Below are positions 19,503-28,721 of a stretch of DNA of 43,111 bases, piece by piece. The first letter of the stretch is position 1. Each line of letters starts with the position of its first letter. The DNA is from Candidatus Methylopumilus sp. (GTDB taxonomy: Bacteria > Pseudomonadota > Gammaproteobacteria > Burkholderiales > Burkholderiaceae_B). A program made the position numbers and the translations under genes. Under the pieces are notes generated by a model. It saw only the letters and a list, made by a program, of their open reading frames with translations. It did no database searches and had not been told where the DNA came from. The stretch is taken from positions 1 through 43,111 of the forward strand of contig JAIPCU010000008.1 of the NCBI GenBank assembly GCA_021738045.1. The letters are read 5' to 3'.

Positions 19503-19599
19503 GACTCACTCGCCCATAAACATTTAACAAGGAGTGATCTTGACCGGTGTCGATCGCCAGCACAATTGTGTGACTCACGCATAGACGAAAAAAGCGCGC

Positions 19600-19631
19600 A
19601 AAAAAACGAGACCGCGAGGTCTCGTTTTTTT
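19600..19631. terminator. Strong, symmetric (bidirectional-capable) intrinsic terminator between ugpB-like and pil operon
   Basis: AAAAAAACGAGACC-GCGA-GGTCTCGTTTTTTT: 14-nt perfect inverted repeat with 4-nt loop and T-tracts on both strands. Confidence 0.93.
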
Positions 19632-19659
19632 TGCTGCTCACGCGTTCAGCGTATGGGTA

Positions 19660-19711
19660 ACTCGAATAATCAGCGACTTGACTCGTCAGTGACTCGACTA
19701 ATCAGCGACTT
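19660..19711. repeat. Imperfect direct repeat (2 x 20 bp, 32-bp period) downstream of ugpB-like gene
   Basis: actcgaataatcagcgactt (19660-19679) and actcgactaatcagcgactt (19692-19711), 19/20 identical. Confidence 0.85.
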
Positions 19712-19746
19712 TTTTCGTCATTGAGTTAACGCTTGACTGACAGTGA

Positions 19747-21093
19747 TTATTTTTTTCGTGCCGCGGGTGCTGTCTTGGCCAACGCTGGATCGTGCATCAG
19801 CGGACGCGATTCGTCGAGCGCCATCGTTAGAGCGGCTACGGGTGGGGTATTGCCCGATAACGCTACATCAAACTGACGAACTAAAATAGGCTCGATGCTG
19901 TGATAATTGCGTGCGCGAAAACCGCGACTATTTGGATCTTTAACTGTGCGCATTGAATCAACTAGCAATCGAATACCAGGCACCTTGTCGTAAAGCGACA
20001 CATTTGCGGCGCGAAAGGCTGCGTCCGTTAAGGGCAAGTAACCAGTGCGTTGATGCCAGTTGGCGGCAACCACTGGTTTAGAGAGGTGCTCTAAAAAGGC
20101 AACCGTTGCTTTCTCGGCCTCTTTGGTGTGACCTGATACCGCCCACAAGGCGCCACCACTGACGAACGGTGCGCCGGCTTTGGGGCTGACTTGATCATAA
20201 AACGGTAGGGGCGCCATGCCGAACTTCAAACCACGAGCATCGAGCATCTGACCTAAAGCACCAGAGGTGGTCGTAATGACAGCACATTTGTTTTTAGCAA
20301 ACAGCGCGTCTGCTTCGGTACCGTTGCTATATTGCGTCAGCAGTTCTGAACGTTTCCAGCTCACCATGATTGACATATGACGCATAAAGATAGGGTCAGC
20401 CAAATTGAGCTCGGGCTGTTGCTTCGCTTTACTATCTAGCCCGTTAGCGGGCGTGACATACACCGCATTGTTGATGGGCGCTAGATTTTCAAGATGCGTG
20501 TTTACCTGTTGGCTGATGCCAAACGGACAATCGTAATGCGCCTTGTCGCGCAGGGCCAACAAATGATTTTGCAATTCGGGCCAAGTGCTAGCAGGCTTAG
20601 CAGCGTCAAGCCCGGCCTTTTGGTAGCCTTCGACGTTATAAAACATCACAGGGATTTCGGCCATATAAGGAAAGGCCATCAAGCGACCCTGCGCGTCACG
20701 CATAAAACCCGTTGTTTGGGACAAGAACCAATTGAGATCTGCAATTGGATAGCGCTTCAACAAATCATAGAGTGGAACGATATTTTTATGCTGAGCAATC
20801 AATTCGGGCGAGCGGTTGTCTTCGATCTGCACGAGGTTAGGTTTGCCCGCACCCGGCGAAGTCATTGCCGCAGTCGCTTGCGCCCGCAACGCGGCCTGAT
20901 GATCAAACCCTTTCAAAACAACCTTAACGGCAGATTGTTCGTTATTAAACTGCCTGGCGATCTTTTCAAATTCAGATTTGTTCACTGAAGTCAAAGTATG
21001 CCAAACCTGCACCTCGACCGGATTGGCCTGAGCCAGCCCTGCGAGCAAACAGGTGGCGCCAAAAATCATTGCAATACGGGAGAAGAAAATCAC
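19747..21093 (-). CDS. ugpB: ABC transporter extracellular solute-binding protein, UgpB-like (family 1)
   Basis: Signal peptide; VEVQVWHTLTSVNKSEFEKIARQFNNEQSAVKVVLKGFDHQAALRA...; NLVQIEDNRSPELIAQHKNIVPLYDLLKRY; UgpB-type SBP architecture. Confidence 0.82.
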   Translation of the reverse strand: MIFFSRIAMIFGATCLLAGLAQANPVEVQVWHTLTSVNKSEFEKIARQFNNEQSAVKVVLKGFDHQAALRAQATAAMTSPGAGKPNLVQIEDNRSPELIAQHKNIVPLYDLLKRYPIADLNWFLSQTTGFMRDAQGRLMAFPYMAEIPVMFYNVEGYQKAGLDAAKPASTWPELQNHLLALRDKAHYDCPFGISQQVNTHLENLAPINNAVYVTPANGLDSKAKQQPELNLADPIFMRHMSIMVSWKRSELLTQYSNGTEADALFAKNKCAVITTTSGALGQMLDARGLKFGMAPLPFYDQVSPKAGAPFVSGGALWAVSGHTKEAEKATVAFLEHLSKPVVAANWHQRTGYLPLTDAAFRAANVSLYDKVPGIRLLVDSMRTVKDPNSRGFRARNYHSIEPILVRQFDVALSGNTPPVAALTMALDESRPLMHDPALAKTAPAARKK

Positions 21094-21175
21094 GCTGTCA
21101 GTTCCGTTAAAAGGTCAAACACTAGGGTTGAATAACTTTAATCACACTTGTACCGCGAACTCTTGATACTAAACG

Positions 21176-22219
21176 TCATTTTACCGCGGCGAGATCTGCC
21201 TCTGAGGTAAATGAATCTGCAAAGAAGGCGTCTTCAGGCAGTTTGCAAGCGGCAACAAATTCGCGGCGCGCCGAATCAACCACGATTGGGGCTCCGCATG
21301 CATAGACTTGATAGCCACTCAGATCCGGAAAGTCTTGCATCACCGCGCGGTGCACGAAGCCGGTACGGCCAGCCCAGCCATCTTCAGGTAAGGCGTCTGA
21401 AATCACAGGTACATACGAGAAATCTGGGATAGTTTTGGCCCATTGCTCGACCAATTCGTTCATGTACAGGTCGCCGGGACGCCGACCACCCCAGTACAGC
21501 GTAATGGGGCGATGAATATTTTTTTGCACCATGTGTTCGACAATTGACTTAATCGGCGCAAAGCCGGTGCCGCTGGCAAGCATCACAATTGGCAATTGAC
21601 TATCTTCACGCAGGAAGAATGAACCGAAGGGCCCTTCGAGTCGCAAAATTTCGCGCTCTTTCATGGCTGTTGCACCAGCTCCAAACACGTGATCGGTAAA
21701 CAACCCACCGCTCAGATGACGAATATGCAGTTCTAGTGCGCTAGCCGAGTGCGGTGCATTCGCCATTGAGTAGCTGCGTCGCTTACCATCTTTAAGAATC
21801 ACTTCAATATATTGCCCGGCATGAAAACGAAACGTTTCAGTTGCAGGCAATTGCAACGTCAACAGCGCCACGTCTGCAGTGGGGCGCTGAATCGTTGTCA
21901 CCCGCGAAGGAATCTTGCGGATCTGAATGTCGGAGGCCAAGCGCAACTCACGCGATTCAATCACAAGATCAGAGGTTGCACGCGCCTGACAAAGCAAGGT
22001 GAAGCCCGCTTCGATTTCATCGGCACTGAGAATTTGAGCAGGACTTGAGCCTGCCTCGACCGAGCCCGACAAGACTTTAGCCTTACACGTCGAGCAGGCC
22101 CCGCTGCGGCAGCTGTAGGGCAAGACGATACCGGCTGCCAAAGCAGCATCCAGCACGCTTTTATCGGCCTCTGCGGCAAACTGGTGTTGACTGGGCTGAA
22201 TCGTAATTTGAAACGACAT
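21176..22219 (-). CDS. CDP-6-deoxy-delta-3,4-glucoseen reductase-like [2Fe-2S]/FAD oxidoreductase
   Basis: 2Fe-2S motif PYSCRSGACSTCKAKVLSG; FAD/NAD motifs RRSYSMANAP and LASGTGFAPIKSIVEHM. Confidence 0.88.
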   Translation of the reverse strand: MSFQITIQPSQHQFAAEADKSVLDAALAAGIVLPYSCRSGACSTCKAKVLSGSVEAGSSPAQILSADEIEAGFTLLCQARATSDLVIESRELRLASDIQIRKIPSRVTTIQRPTADVALLTLQLPATETFRFHAGQYIEVILKDGKRRSYSMANAPHSASALELHIRHLSGGLFTDHVFGAGATAMKEREILRLEGPFGSFFLREDSQLPIVMLASGTGFAPIKSIVEHMVQKNIHRPITLYWGGRRPGDLYMNELVEQWAKTIPDFSYVPVISDALPEDGWAGRTGFVHRAVMQDFPDLSGYQVYACGAPIVVDSARREFVAACKLPEDAFFADSFTSEADLAAVK

Positions 22220-22287
22220 AATCGCTTTAACCTAAAAATGAGTCAATAAAGGCGGTACTGCTGCAAGACGGCACCCACGTAGGCATT

Positions 22288-22354
22288 ACCACTGCAAAAC
22301 GTTACTGTTGTATGACAGCATCGACAAAGGTAAAACCACTGCAAAACGCTACTG
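22288..22354. repeat. Imperfect direct repeat (2 x 20 bp, 47-bp period) just downstream of parC
   Basis: accactgcaaaacgttactg (22288-22307) and accactgcaaaacgctactg (22335-22354), 19/20 identical. Confidence 0.85.
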
Positions 22355-22367
22355 CCGGATTCTACTT

Positions 22368-24677
22368 TCAAAGAACCGGCGAAAGTACAGGCTCTTTACT
22401 GCGAACGGCTAATAATTTTCCTTTGCGGGCACGTTTTGATAGATACGAGGCAAGCTCTGCACCCGACAAGACGTCTTCAACTTGTTTATTGCGGTAGGTT
22501 CCGGTGACACGCAAACCAGCTTTTGAGACTGGTACGGTCTGGGCCAACATATCTGGCGCATCAAGCCCCATCAAAATGGTACCCCGCCCACCCGAGGCCA
22601 AAGCCTTGATCTCAGAAGCTTCGATCAACAGCATGCGACCGCGACTCGACAAGAATGCCACCCGGACGGCTTGCGTAAACATCGGCACGGGGCGCAGCAA
22701 ACCGTCTTTCGGTTCAAGCGTCACAAACTGTTTGCCAGCGCGCTGTCGGCTCGTCATATCTGAAATTTTGGCAATAAAACCAAAACCTTGCTGTGTGGCT
22801 AACAACCAAGCCGAATCTGCTTGTGCTGCCACCATGTGCTCAATGCGCGAGCCCGCTTCAAGATCAATCATCGACGTCACAGGCGCGCCATCACCACGCG
22901 CAGAAGGTAAGGTCGTGATCGGTACTGAATACACGCGTCCGTTGTCACCAAACGCAATCAGGGTATCAGTGCTGCGGCACTCAAAGATGCCGTAACAATC
23001 GTCACCGGCTTTAAATGAAAACTGAGTCGCGTCGTGCCCGTGGCCTTGTCGGGCACGTAGCCAACCCTTTTGCGACACAATGACCGTCACGGGTTCGTCG
23101 ATGATTTTGACCTCAAGCACCGCACGCTCGGCCGGTTTGATGAGGGTACGACGCTCGTCTCCGTAGGTCTTGATATCGGCCTCGATCTCTCGTACGACCG
23201 TACGCTTCAGCGCCGTTGGCTGCTCAATGAGCTCTTTGAGTTTGTCTTGTTCAGCACGCTTATCGGCCAGCTCTTGCTCGATCTTGAAGCCTTCGAGACG
23301 TGCCAACTGACGTAAACGCATATCAAGAATGTCGTCGGCTTGACGCTCGGTCAACGCAAAACGTTGCATCAGCGCCGGGCGTGGCTCATCAGACTCTCGA
23401 ATCGTTTTGATGACTTCATCGACATTGAGATAGACCAACATGCGGCCTTCGAGAACATGGATGCGATCAGTTACCTTGTCATAGCGGTACTGCGTACGAC
23501 GTAAGACTGTGCGGGTGCGAAAATCAATCCACTCGAGCAACGCCTGACGCAAACCTTTTTGACGCGGACGCTTATCTGTGCCGATGCACACCAAGTTCAT
23601 CGAGACGCTGGTTTCCATACTGGTTTGAGCCAGCAAGGTATTGACCAGTTCGTCGCGATCAATCCGCGATGTCTTTGGTTCGAACACCAGGCGCACCGCA
23701 GCATCTTTACCCGACTCGTCACGCACGGCATCAAGCAGACCTAGCATTTGGGCCTTGGTCTGCTGCTGCTCGGGTGTCAGTGCTTTTTTACCTGTTTTGA
23801 CTTTTGGATTGGTAAGGTCTTCGATCTCTTCGAGGACTTTTTGACACGAGGCCCCTGGGGGCAGTTCATGAACAACCAATTGCCACTGACCGCGCGCCAT
23901 CTCTTCAAACTGCCAGCGCGCGCGCGCTTTAATCGAGCCGCGTCCTGTTTGATAAATTTGTGCGATGTCTGCGGCAGCTGTAATGATTTGTCCGCCGCCC
24001 GCAAAATCAGGCCCAGGCACCATTTCAAATAAGGCCGCATCAGACAAGTTGGGTTGCTTGAGCAGCGCCACACAGGCCTGCCCAATCTCACGTAAATTAT
24101 GTGAGGGGATTTCTGTGGCCATGCCAACCGCAATACCCGAGGCACCGTTAAGCAACATGACCGGCAAACGCGCGGGCAACATGTCGGGCTCTTGATGACT
24201 GCCATCGTAGTTGGGCACGAAATCAACCGTGCCTTCGTCGAGCTCATCAAGCAGTAAGCGAGCAAAGGGCGTGAGTCGCGCCTCGGTGTAGCGCATTGCT
24301 GCAGCGTTATCACCGTCGCGTGAACCAAAATTACCCTGACCATCGATCAAGGGGTAGCGCAGGGTGAACTGCTGCGCCATACGCACTAGAGCGTCATAGG
24401 CAGCTTGATCGCCATGCGGATGATATTTACCGAGCACGTCACCGACTACCCGGGCCGACTTGACGGGTTTGGCACCCGATTGCAGACCCATCGCCTGCAT
24501 CGCGTACAAAATACGACGTTGCACAGGTTTTTGGCCGTCACCCACATCGGGCAAAGCACGACCACGCACCACTGAAACCGCATAATCGAGATACGCCTGC
24601 TCGGCATACAGACCAAGCGTTAGGGATTCACCATCATCTTTTGTATCAAACAAACCAGGTTGAGTACCGTCAGTCAT
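22368..24677 (-). CDS. parC: DNA topoisomerase IV subunit A
   Basis: [50 protein letters not shown]; 769 aa, follows parE with no gap. Confidence 0.96.
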   Translation of the reverse strand: MTDGTQPGLFDTKDDGESLTLGLYAEQAYLDYAVSVVRGRALPDVGDGQKPVQRRILYAMQAMGLQSGAKPVKSARVVGDVLGKYHPHGDQAAYDALVRMAQQFTLRYPLIDGQGNFGSRDGDNAAAMRYTEARLTPFARLLLDELDEGTVDFVPNYDGSHQEPDMLPARLPVMLLNGASGIAVGMATEIPSHNLREIGQACVALLKQPNLSDAALFEMVPGPDFAGGGQIITAAADIAQIYQTGRGSIKARARWQFEEMARGQWQLVVHELPPGASCQKVLEEIEDLTNPKVKTGKKALTPEQQQTKAQMLGLLDAVRDESGKDAAVRLVFEPKTSRIDRDELVNTLLAQTSMETSVSMNLVCIGTDKRPRQKGLRQALLEWIDFRTRTVLRRTQYRYDKVTDRIHVLEGRMLVYLNVDEVIKTIRESDEPRPALMQRFALTERQADDILDMRLRQLARLEGFKIEQELADKRAEQDKLKELIEQPTALKRTVVREIEADIKTYGDERRTLIKPAERAVLEVKIIDEPVTVIVSQKGWLRARQGHGHDATQFSFKAGDDCYGIFECRSTDTLIAFGDNGRVYSVPITTLPSARGDGAPVTSMIDLEAGSRIEHMVAAQADSAWLLATQQGFGFIAKISDMTSRQRAGKQFVTLEPKDGLLRPVPMFTQAVRVAFLSSRGRMLLIEASEIKALASGGRGTILMGLDAPDMLAQTVPVSKAGLRVTGTYRNKQVEDVLSGAELASYLSKRARKGKLLAVRSKEPVLSPVL

Positions 24678-26639
24678 TTAAATATCAACCTCTGCAAGAT
24701 TACCTTTATCTTCAAGCCAAGTACGACGAGCACCCGATTCGCTTTTGCCCATCAACATGTCAAACATCGCTGTGGTCTCTGAGGGTGCTAATGCACCATA
24801 GCCAACCGGCAACATCCGACGCGTGTCAGGATTCATGGTGGTTTCCCAAAGCTGCACTGGGCTCATTTCGCCCAAGCCTTTAAAGCGACTGATATCCCAA
24901 GAGCCTTCTCGCACGCCCTCTTTGCGCAGCTTGTCTTGCACCACCTCAAGCTCGCCAGCGTCTAGGCAGTAAATTTTACGAGCGGGGCGTTTACCCAGCG
25001 CCGGGACGTCGACACGAAACAACGGAGGACGCGCCACGTACACGTGACCCAACTCAACGAGCCGCGGAAAATGCTTGTAAAACAAGGTCAGCAGTAGCAC
25101 CTGAATGTGCGAACCATCAACGTCAGCGTCAGACAAAATACAAATGCGACCATAACGCAGCCCAGACAAGTCTGGCGTATCTTTGGGGCCATGCGGATCA
25201 ACGCCAATTGCCACCGCAATATCGTGGATTTCGTTATTGGCAAAGAGGCGATCACGGTCGACCTCCCAGGCATTTAACACTTTACCGCGCAAGGGCAACA
25301 CTGCCTGAAATTCTTTATCTCGACCCATTTTTGCTGAGCCACCGGCCGAGTCCCCCTCAACCAGAAAGACTTCAGTGCGCGACGAATCGGATGATTCACA
25401 GTCAGTGAGCTTGCCGGGCAGGACGGCCACGCCCGAGCTTTTACGCTTTTCAACTTTTTGCGCAGATTTGGCCCGCGCCTGCGCTTGCCGGATCGCGAGT
25501 TCGGCTAGTTTTTTGCCGTACTCAACATTGCTGTTTAACCAGAGGTCGAGCGAGGTACGCACAAAACCGCTCACTAAACGCACCGCGTCGCGGCTATTGA
25601 GTCGCTCTTTGATCTGCCCTTGAAACTGTGGATCTAGCACTTTGGCAGACAACACAAAACTTGCGCGCGCAAACACATCTTCAGGTAAAAGTTTGACACC
25701 TTTGGGCAACAAACTATGTAGTTCGGCGAATCCTTTGACGGCACTGAATAAACCTTCACGCAGCCCGGCTTCGTGGGTACCGCCTGCAGGGGTGGGGATC
25801 AGGTTGACGTACGACTCACGCACCACGTTGCCCTCATCGGCCCAAACCACCACCCACTGAGCCCCCTCGCCTTGCGCAAAGCTTTCATGATCGGCCAGCG
25901 CAAATTGCCCGCCCTGAAACATGGGTACACGCAACTCAAGGCCTTCAAGCGCCTCGGATAAATAGCCCGCTAAGCCATTTTCATACTGCCAGTTGCGGGT
26001 ATCGCCCGTTTTTTCGTTGACGAGCGTGACTTTGACACCCGCCATCAGTACCGCTTTACTGCGCAGCAAATGCATCAGCTCATTAAGAGGGATGACGCCA
26101 GAATCAAAAAAACTATTGTCTGGCCACACACGTACCCGCGTACCCGACTTTTTGCGATTGAGCTCAGGGACCACGACCAGCGGCTCAAGAACGTCGCCGT
26201 TGGCAAATACCATACGGTGCGCAGCCGCCTCGCGCCACACCACCAATTCAAGTCGCTTGGATAAGGCGTTGGTGACCGAAACACCGACCCCGTGCAAACC
26301 GCCCGAGAAGGCGTAGGCACCGCCGCCCTTTTTGTCGAATTTTCCACCGGCATGCAGGCGCGTAAACACCAGTTCGACAACAGGGGCTTTTTCTTCGGGG
26401 TGTAATCCAACCGGGATGCCGCGCCCATCGTCTTCAACTGTCACGCTGCCGTCAGTGTGCAACGTGACTTGAATATGCTTACCAAAGCCGGCCAAGGCCT
26501 CATCGGCCGCGTTATCGAGAACTTCTTGAATAATGTGAAGGGGGTGCTCAGTGCGGGTATACATGCCAGGCCGCTGGCGCACAGGTTCAAGGCCTTTCAG
26601 CACCCGAATCGATGACTCGTTGTAAGACTTAGTACTCAA
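24678..26639 (-). CDS. parE: DNA topoisomerase IV subunit B
   Basis: VRQRPGMYTRTEHPLHIIQEVLDNAADEALAG; EGDSAGGSAKMGRDKEFQAVLPLRGKVLN; ILSDADVDGSHIQVLLLTLFYKH. Confidence 0.96.
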   Translation of the reverse strand: MSTKSYNESSIRVLKGLEPVRQRPGMYTRTEHPLHIIQEVLDNAADEALAGFGKHIQVTLHTDGSVTVEDDGRGIPVGLHPEEKAPVVELVFTRLHAGGKFDKKGGGAYAFSGGLHGVGVSVTNALSKRLELVVWREAAAHRMVFANGDVLEPLVVVPELNRKKSGTRVRVWPDNSFFDSGVIPLNELMHLLRSKAVLMAGVKVTLVNEKTGDTRNWQYENGLAGYLSEALEGLELRVPMFQGGQFALADHESFAQGEGAQWVVVWADEGNVVRESYVNLIPTPAGGTHEAGLREGLFSAVKGFAELHSLLPKGVKLLPEDVFARASFVLSAKVLDPQFQGQIKERLNSRDAVRLVSGFVRTSLDLWLNSNVEYGKKLAELAIRQAQARAKSAQKVEKRKSSGVAVLPGKLTDCESSDSSRTEVFLVEGDSAGGSAKMGRDKEFQAVLPLRGKVLNAWEVDRDRLFANNEIHDIAVAIGVDPHGPKDTPDLSGLRYGRICILSDADVDGSHIQVLLLTLFYKHFPRLVELGHVYVARPPLFRVDVPALGKRPARKIYCLDAGELEVVQDKLRKEGVREGSWDISRFKGLGEMSPVQLWETTMNPDTRRMLPVGYGALAPSETTAMFDMLMGKSESGARRTWLEDKGNLAEVDI

Positions 26640-27005
26640 GAGATCCCCAATTGCAATAAAAGATGCGCCATTTTACGGAAAATGCGGAATCAGGCAGTTT
26701 GGCTGGCAAATCAGCACTCAGGCGCTACGTCTGACGAGCGGTAGATCACCAGAATGCGCCGCATTTTGGCGACGAGTTGTTATTCTGCACAGTCGTTTAC
26801 CGGCAAAACGCCCCGAGCCTAGCAAAATTGGTTGATGTTATGCTTTAATAGATTTCAGTCATGTAGGTAACGACTAAGTTGCCAACGATCCAAAACACAG
26901 GATCTGTGACAGCCACGGCCAACCTCGCCGAACGGCATTGCCGAAATTAAAAGCAAAACATATCCTGAAGTTGCCAGACCGACCGATCACTCTAAGAGAA
27001 AAACA

Positions 27006-27332
27006 ATGAGCGAACACATCAAAAACGTGAGCGACGCCAGCTTTGACGCAGACGTCATCAAATCTTCACAACCCGTATTGGTTGATTACTGGGCAGCCTG
27101 GTGCGGCCCTTGCAAGCAAATCGCCCCGATGCTCGAAGAAGTTGCCGCGCAATACGCTGGCAAAATGACCGTTGCCAAGCTCAATGTTGACGAAAATCAA
27201 GCAACGGCCGGTAATTTCGGTATTCGTGGTATCCCGACTTTAATGTTGTTTAAAGATGGCAAAGTGGCCGACACCAAAGTCGGTGCCTTGTCAAAAGCAC
27301 AACTAACCGCATGGTTAGACAGCGCGATCTAA
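27006..27332 (+). CDS. trxA: Thioredoxin
   Basis: [24 protein letters not shown]; 108 aa; upstream of rho. Confidence 0.97.
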   Translation: MSEHIKNVSDASFDADVIKSSQPVLVDYWAAWCGPCKQIAPMLEEVAAQYAGKMTVAKLNVDENQATAGNFGIRGIPTLMLFKDGKVADTKVGALSKAQLTAWLDSAI

Positions 27333-27345
27333 GTTGTCGTCACGC

Positions 27346-27366
27346 GCGAGCCCCTTCGTGGCTCGC
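27346..27366 (+). other. Hairpin in the trxA-rho intergenic region
   Basis: gcgagcc-ccttcgt-ggctcgc, 7-bp perfect stem with 7-nt loop, 14 nt after the trxA stop; no following T-tract. Confidence 0.6.
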
Positions 27367-27458
27367 CACTGGCTTCGCTCAAGGCGGGCTGTTCGTTTGT
27401 TAACACTGTTCTTTCCCCCTCCTCTTCTATTTTGAAGTAATTTTTTACACTGACATCA

Positions 27459-28715
27459 ATGCACCTGAACGAACTGAAGGCGCAGCACGTTTCGCAGCTG
27501 CTCGAAATGGCCGCAGGCCTCGAAATCGAAAACGCGAGCCGCTTACGCAAACAAGAACTCATGTTTGCCATCATGAAAAAGCGGGCTAAACAAGGCGAAC
27601 AAATTTTTGGCGATGGCGTACTAGAAGTCTTACCCGACGGGTTTGGCTTTTTACGTTCGCCCGATACCTCGTATCTGGCCAGTACCGACGACATTTATAT
27701 TTCGCCCTCACAAATTCGTCGCTTTAATTTGTACACCGGCGATTCGATTGAGGGCGAGGTGCGCACCCCAAAAGATGGCGAGCGCTATTTTGCGTTGGTT
27801 AAAGTCGATAAGGTCAATGGCTATGCGCCTGAGGCGATCAAACATCGCATCATGTTCGAGAATTTGACACCGCTGCACCCCGATAAAGTCATGCCCCTTG
27901 AGCGTGATATTAAAAGTGAAGAAAATCTGACAGGTCGCATTCTCGATATTTTTGCGCCGATCGGTAAAGGGCAGCGCGGCCTCATCGTTGCAAGCCCGAA
28001 ATCAGGCAAAACGGTGATGATGCAACACATCGCCCACGCGATTACTGACAATTTTCCTGATGCAGTCATGATTGTCATGCTGATCGACGAGCGTCCAGAA
28101 GAAGTCACCGAGATGCAACGCACCGTGCGCGGCGAAGTCGTGGCCTCAACCTTTGACGAACCCGCAACCCGTCACGTTCAAGTCGCTGAGATGGTCATCG
28201 AACGGGCTAAGCGCCTGGTCGAAATGAAAAAAGACGTCGTGATTTTGCTGGATTCGATTACGCGTTTGGCACGTGCCTACAACACAGTGGTACCGGCTTC
28301 GGGCAAGGTGTTGACTGGCGGCGTTGACGCCAATGCACTACAACGACCCAAGCGTTTTTTTGGTGCTGCGCGTAACCTTGAAGAAGGCGGCTCACTCACG
28401 ATCATCGGTACGGCCTTGATTGAAACAGGCAGCCGTATGGACGAAGTGATTTACGAAGAATTTAAAGGTACCGGCAACTCTGAGATTCACCTTGAGCGTC
28501 GTTTGGCTGAAAAGCGTGTCTACCCGGCCATCAACTTGAACAAGTCAGGCACGCGTCGTGAAGAGCTGTTGATCAAACCTGATCTGTTACAAAAAGTCTG
28601 GGTACTACGCAAATTTATTCACGATATGGATGATGTCGAATCGATGGAATTCATCTTGGACAAAATGCGTTCAACCAAGAACAATAATGAGTTCTTCGAG
28701 TTAATGAAGCGCTAA
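27459..28715 (+). CDS. rho: Transcription termination factor Rho
   Basis: [83 protein letters not shown]. Confidence 0.98.
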   Translation: MHLNELKAQHVSQLLEMAAGLEIENASRLRKQELMFAIMKKRAKQGEQIFGDGVLEVLPDGFGFLRSPDTSYLASTDDIYISPSQIRRFNLYTGDSIEGEVRTPKDGERYFALVKVDKVNGYAPEAIKHRIMFENLTPLHPDKVMPLERDIKSEENLTGRILDIFAPIGKGQRGLIVASPKSGKTVMMQHIAHAITDNFPDAVMIVMLIDERPEEVTEMQRTVRGEVVASTFDEPATRHVQVAEMVIERAKRLVEMKKDVVILLDSITRLARAYNTVVPASGKVLTGGVDANALQRPKRFFGAARNLEEGGSLTIIGTALIETGSRMDEVIYEEFKGTGNSEIHLERRLAEKRVYPAINLNKSGTRREELLIKPDLLQKVWVLRKFIHDMDDVESMEFILDKMRSTKNNNEFFELMKR

Positions 28716-28721
28716 GCGCCC

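Noticed and set aside
28716-28721. gcgctaagcgc palindrome at the rho stop as a bidirectional terminator for convergent rho/yhdP
   Set aside because: 5-bp arms with a 1-nt centre cannot form a normal terminator stem and there is no T-tract.
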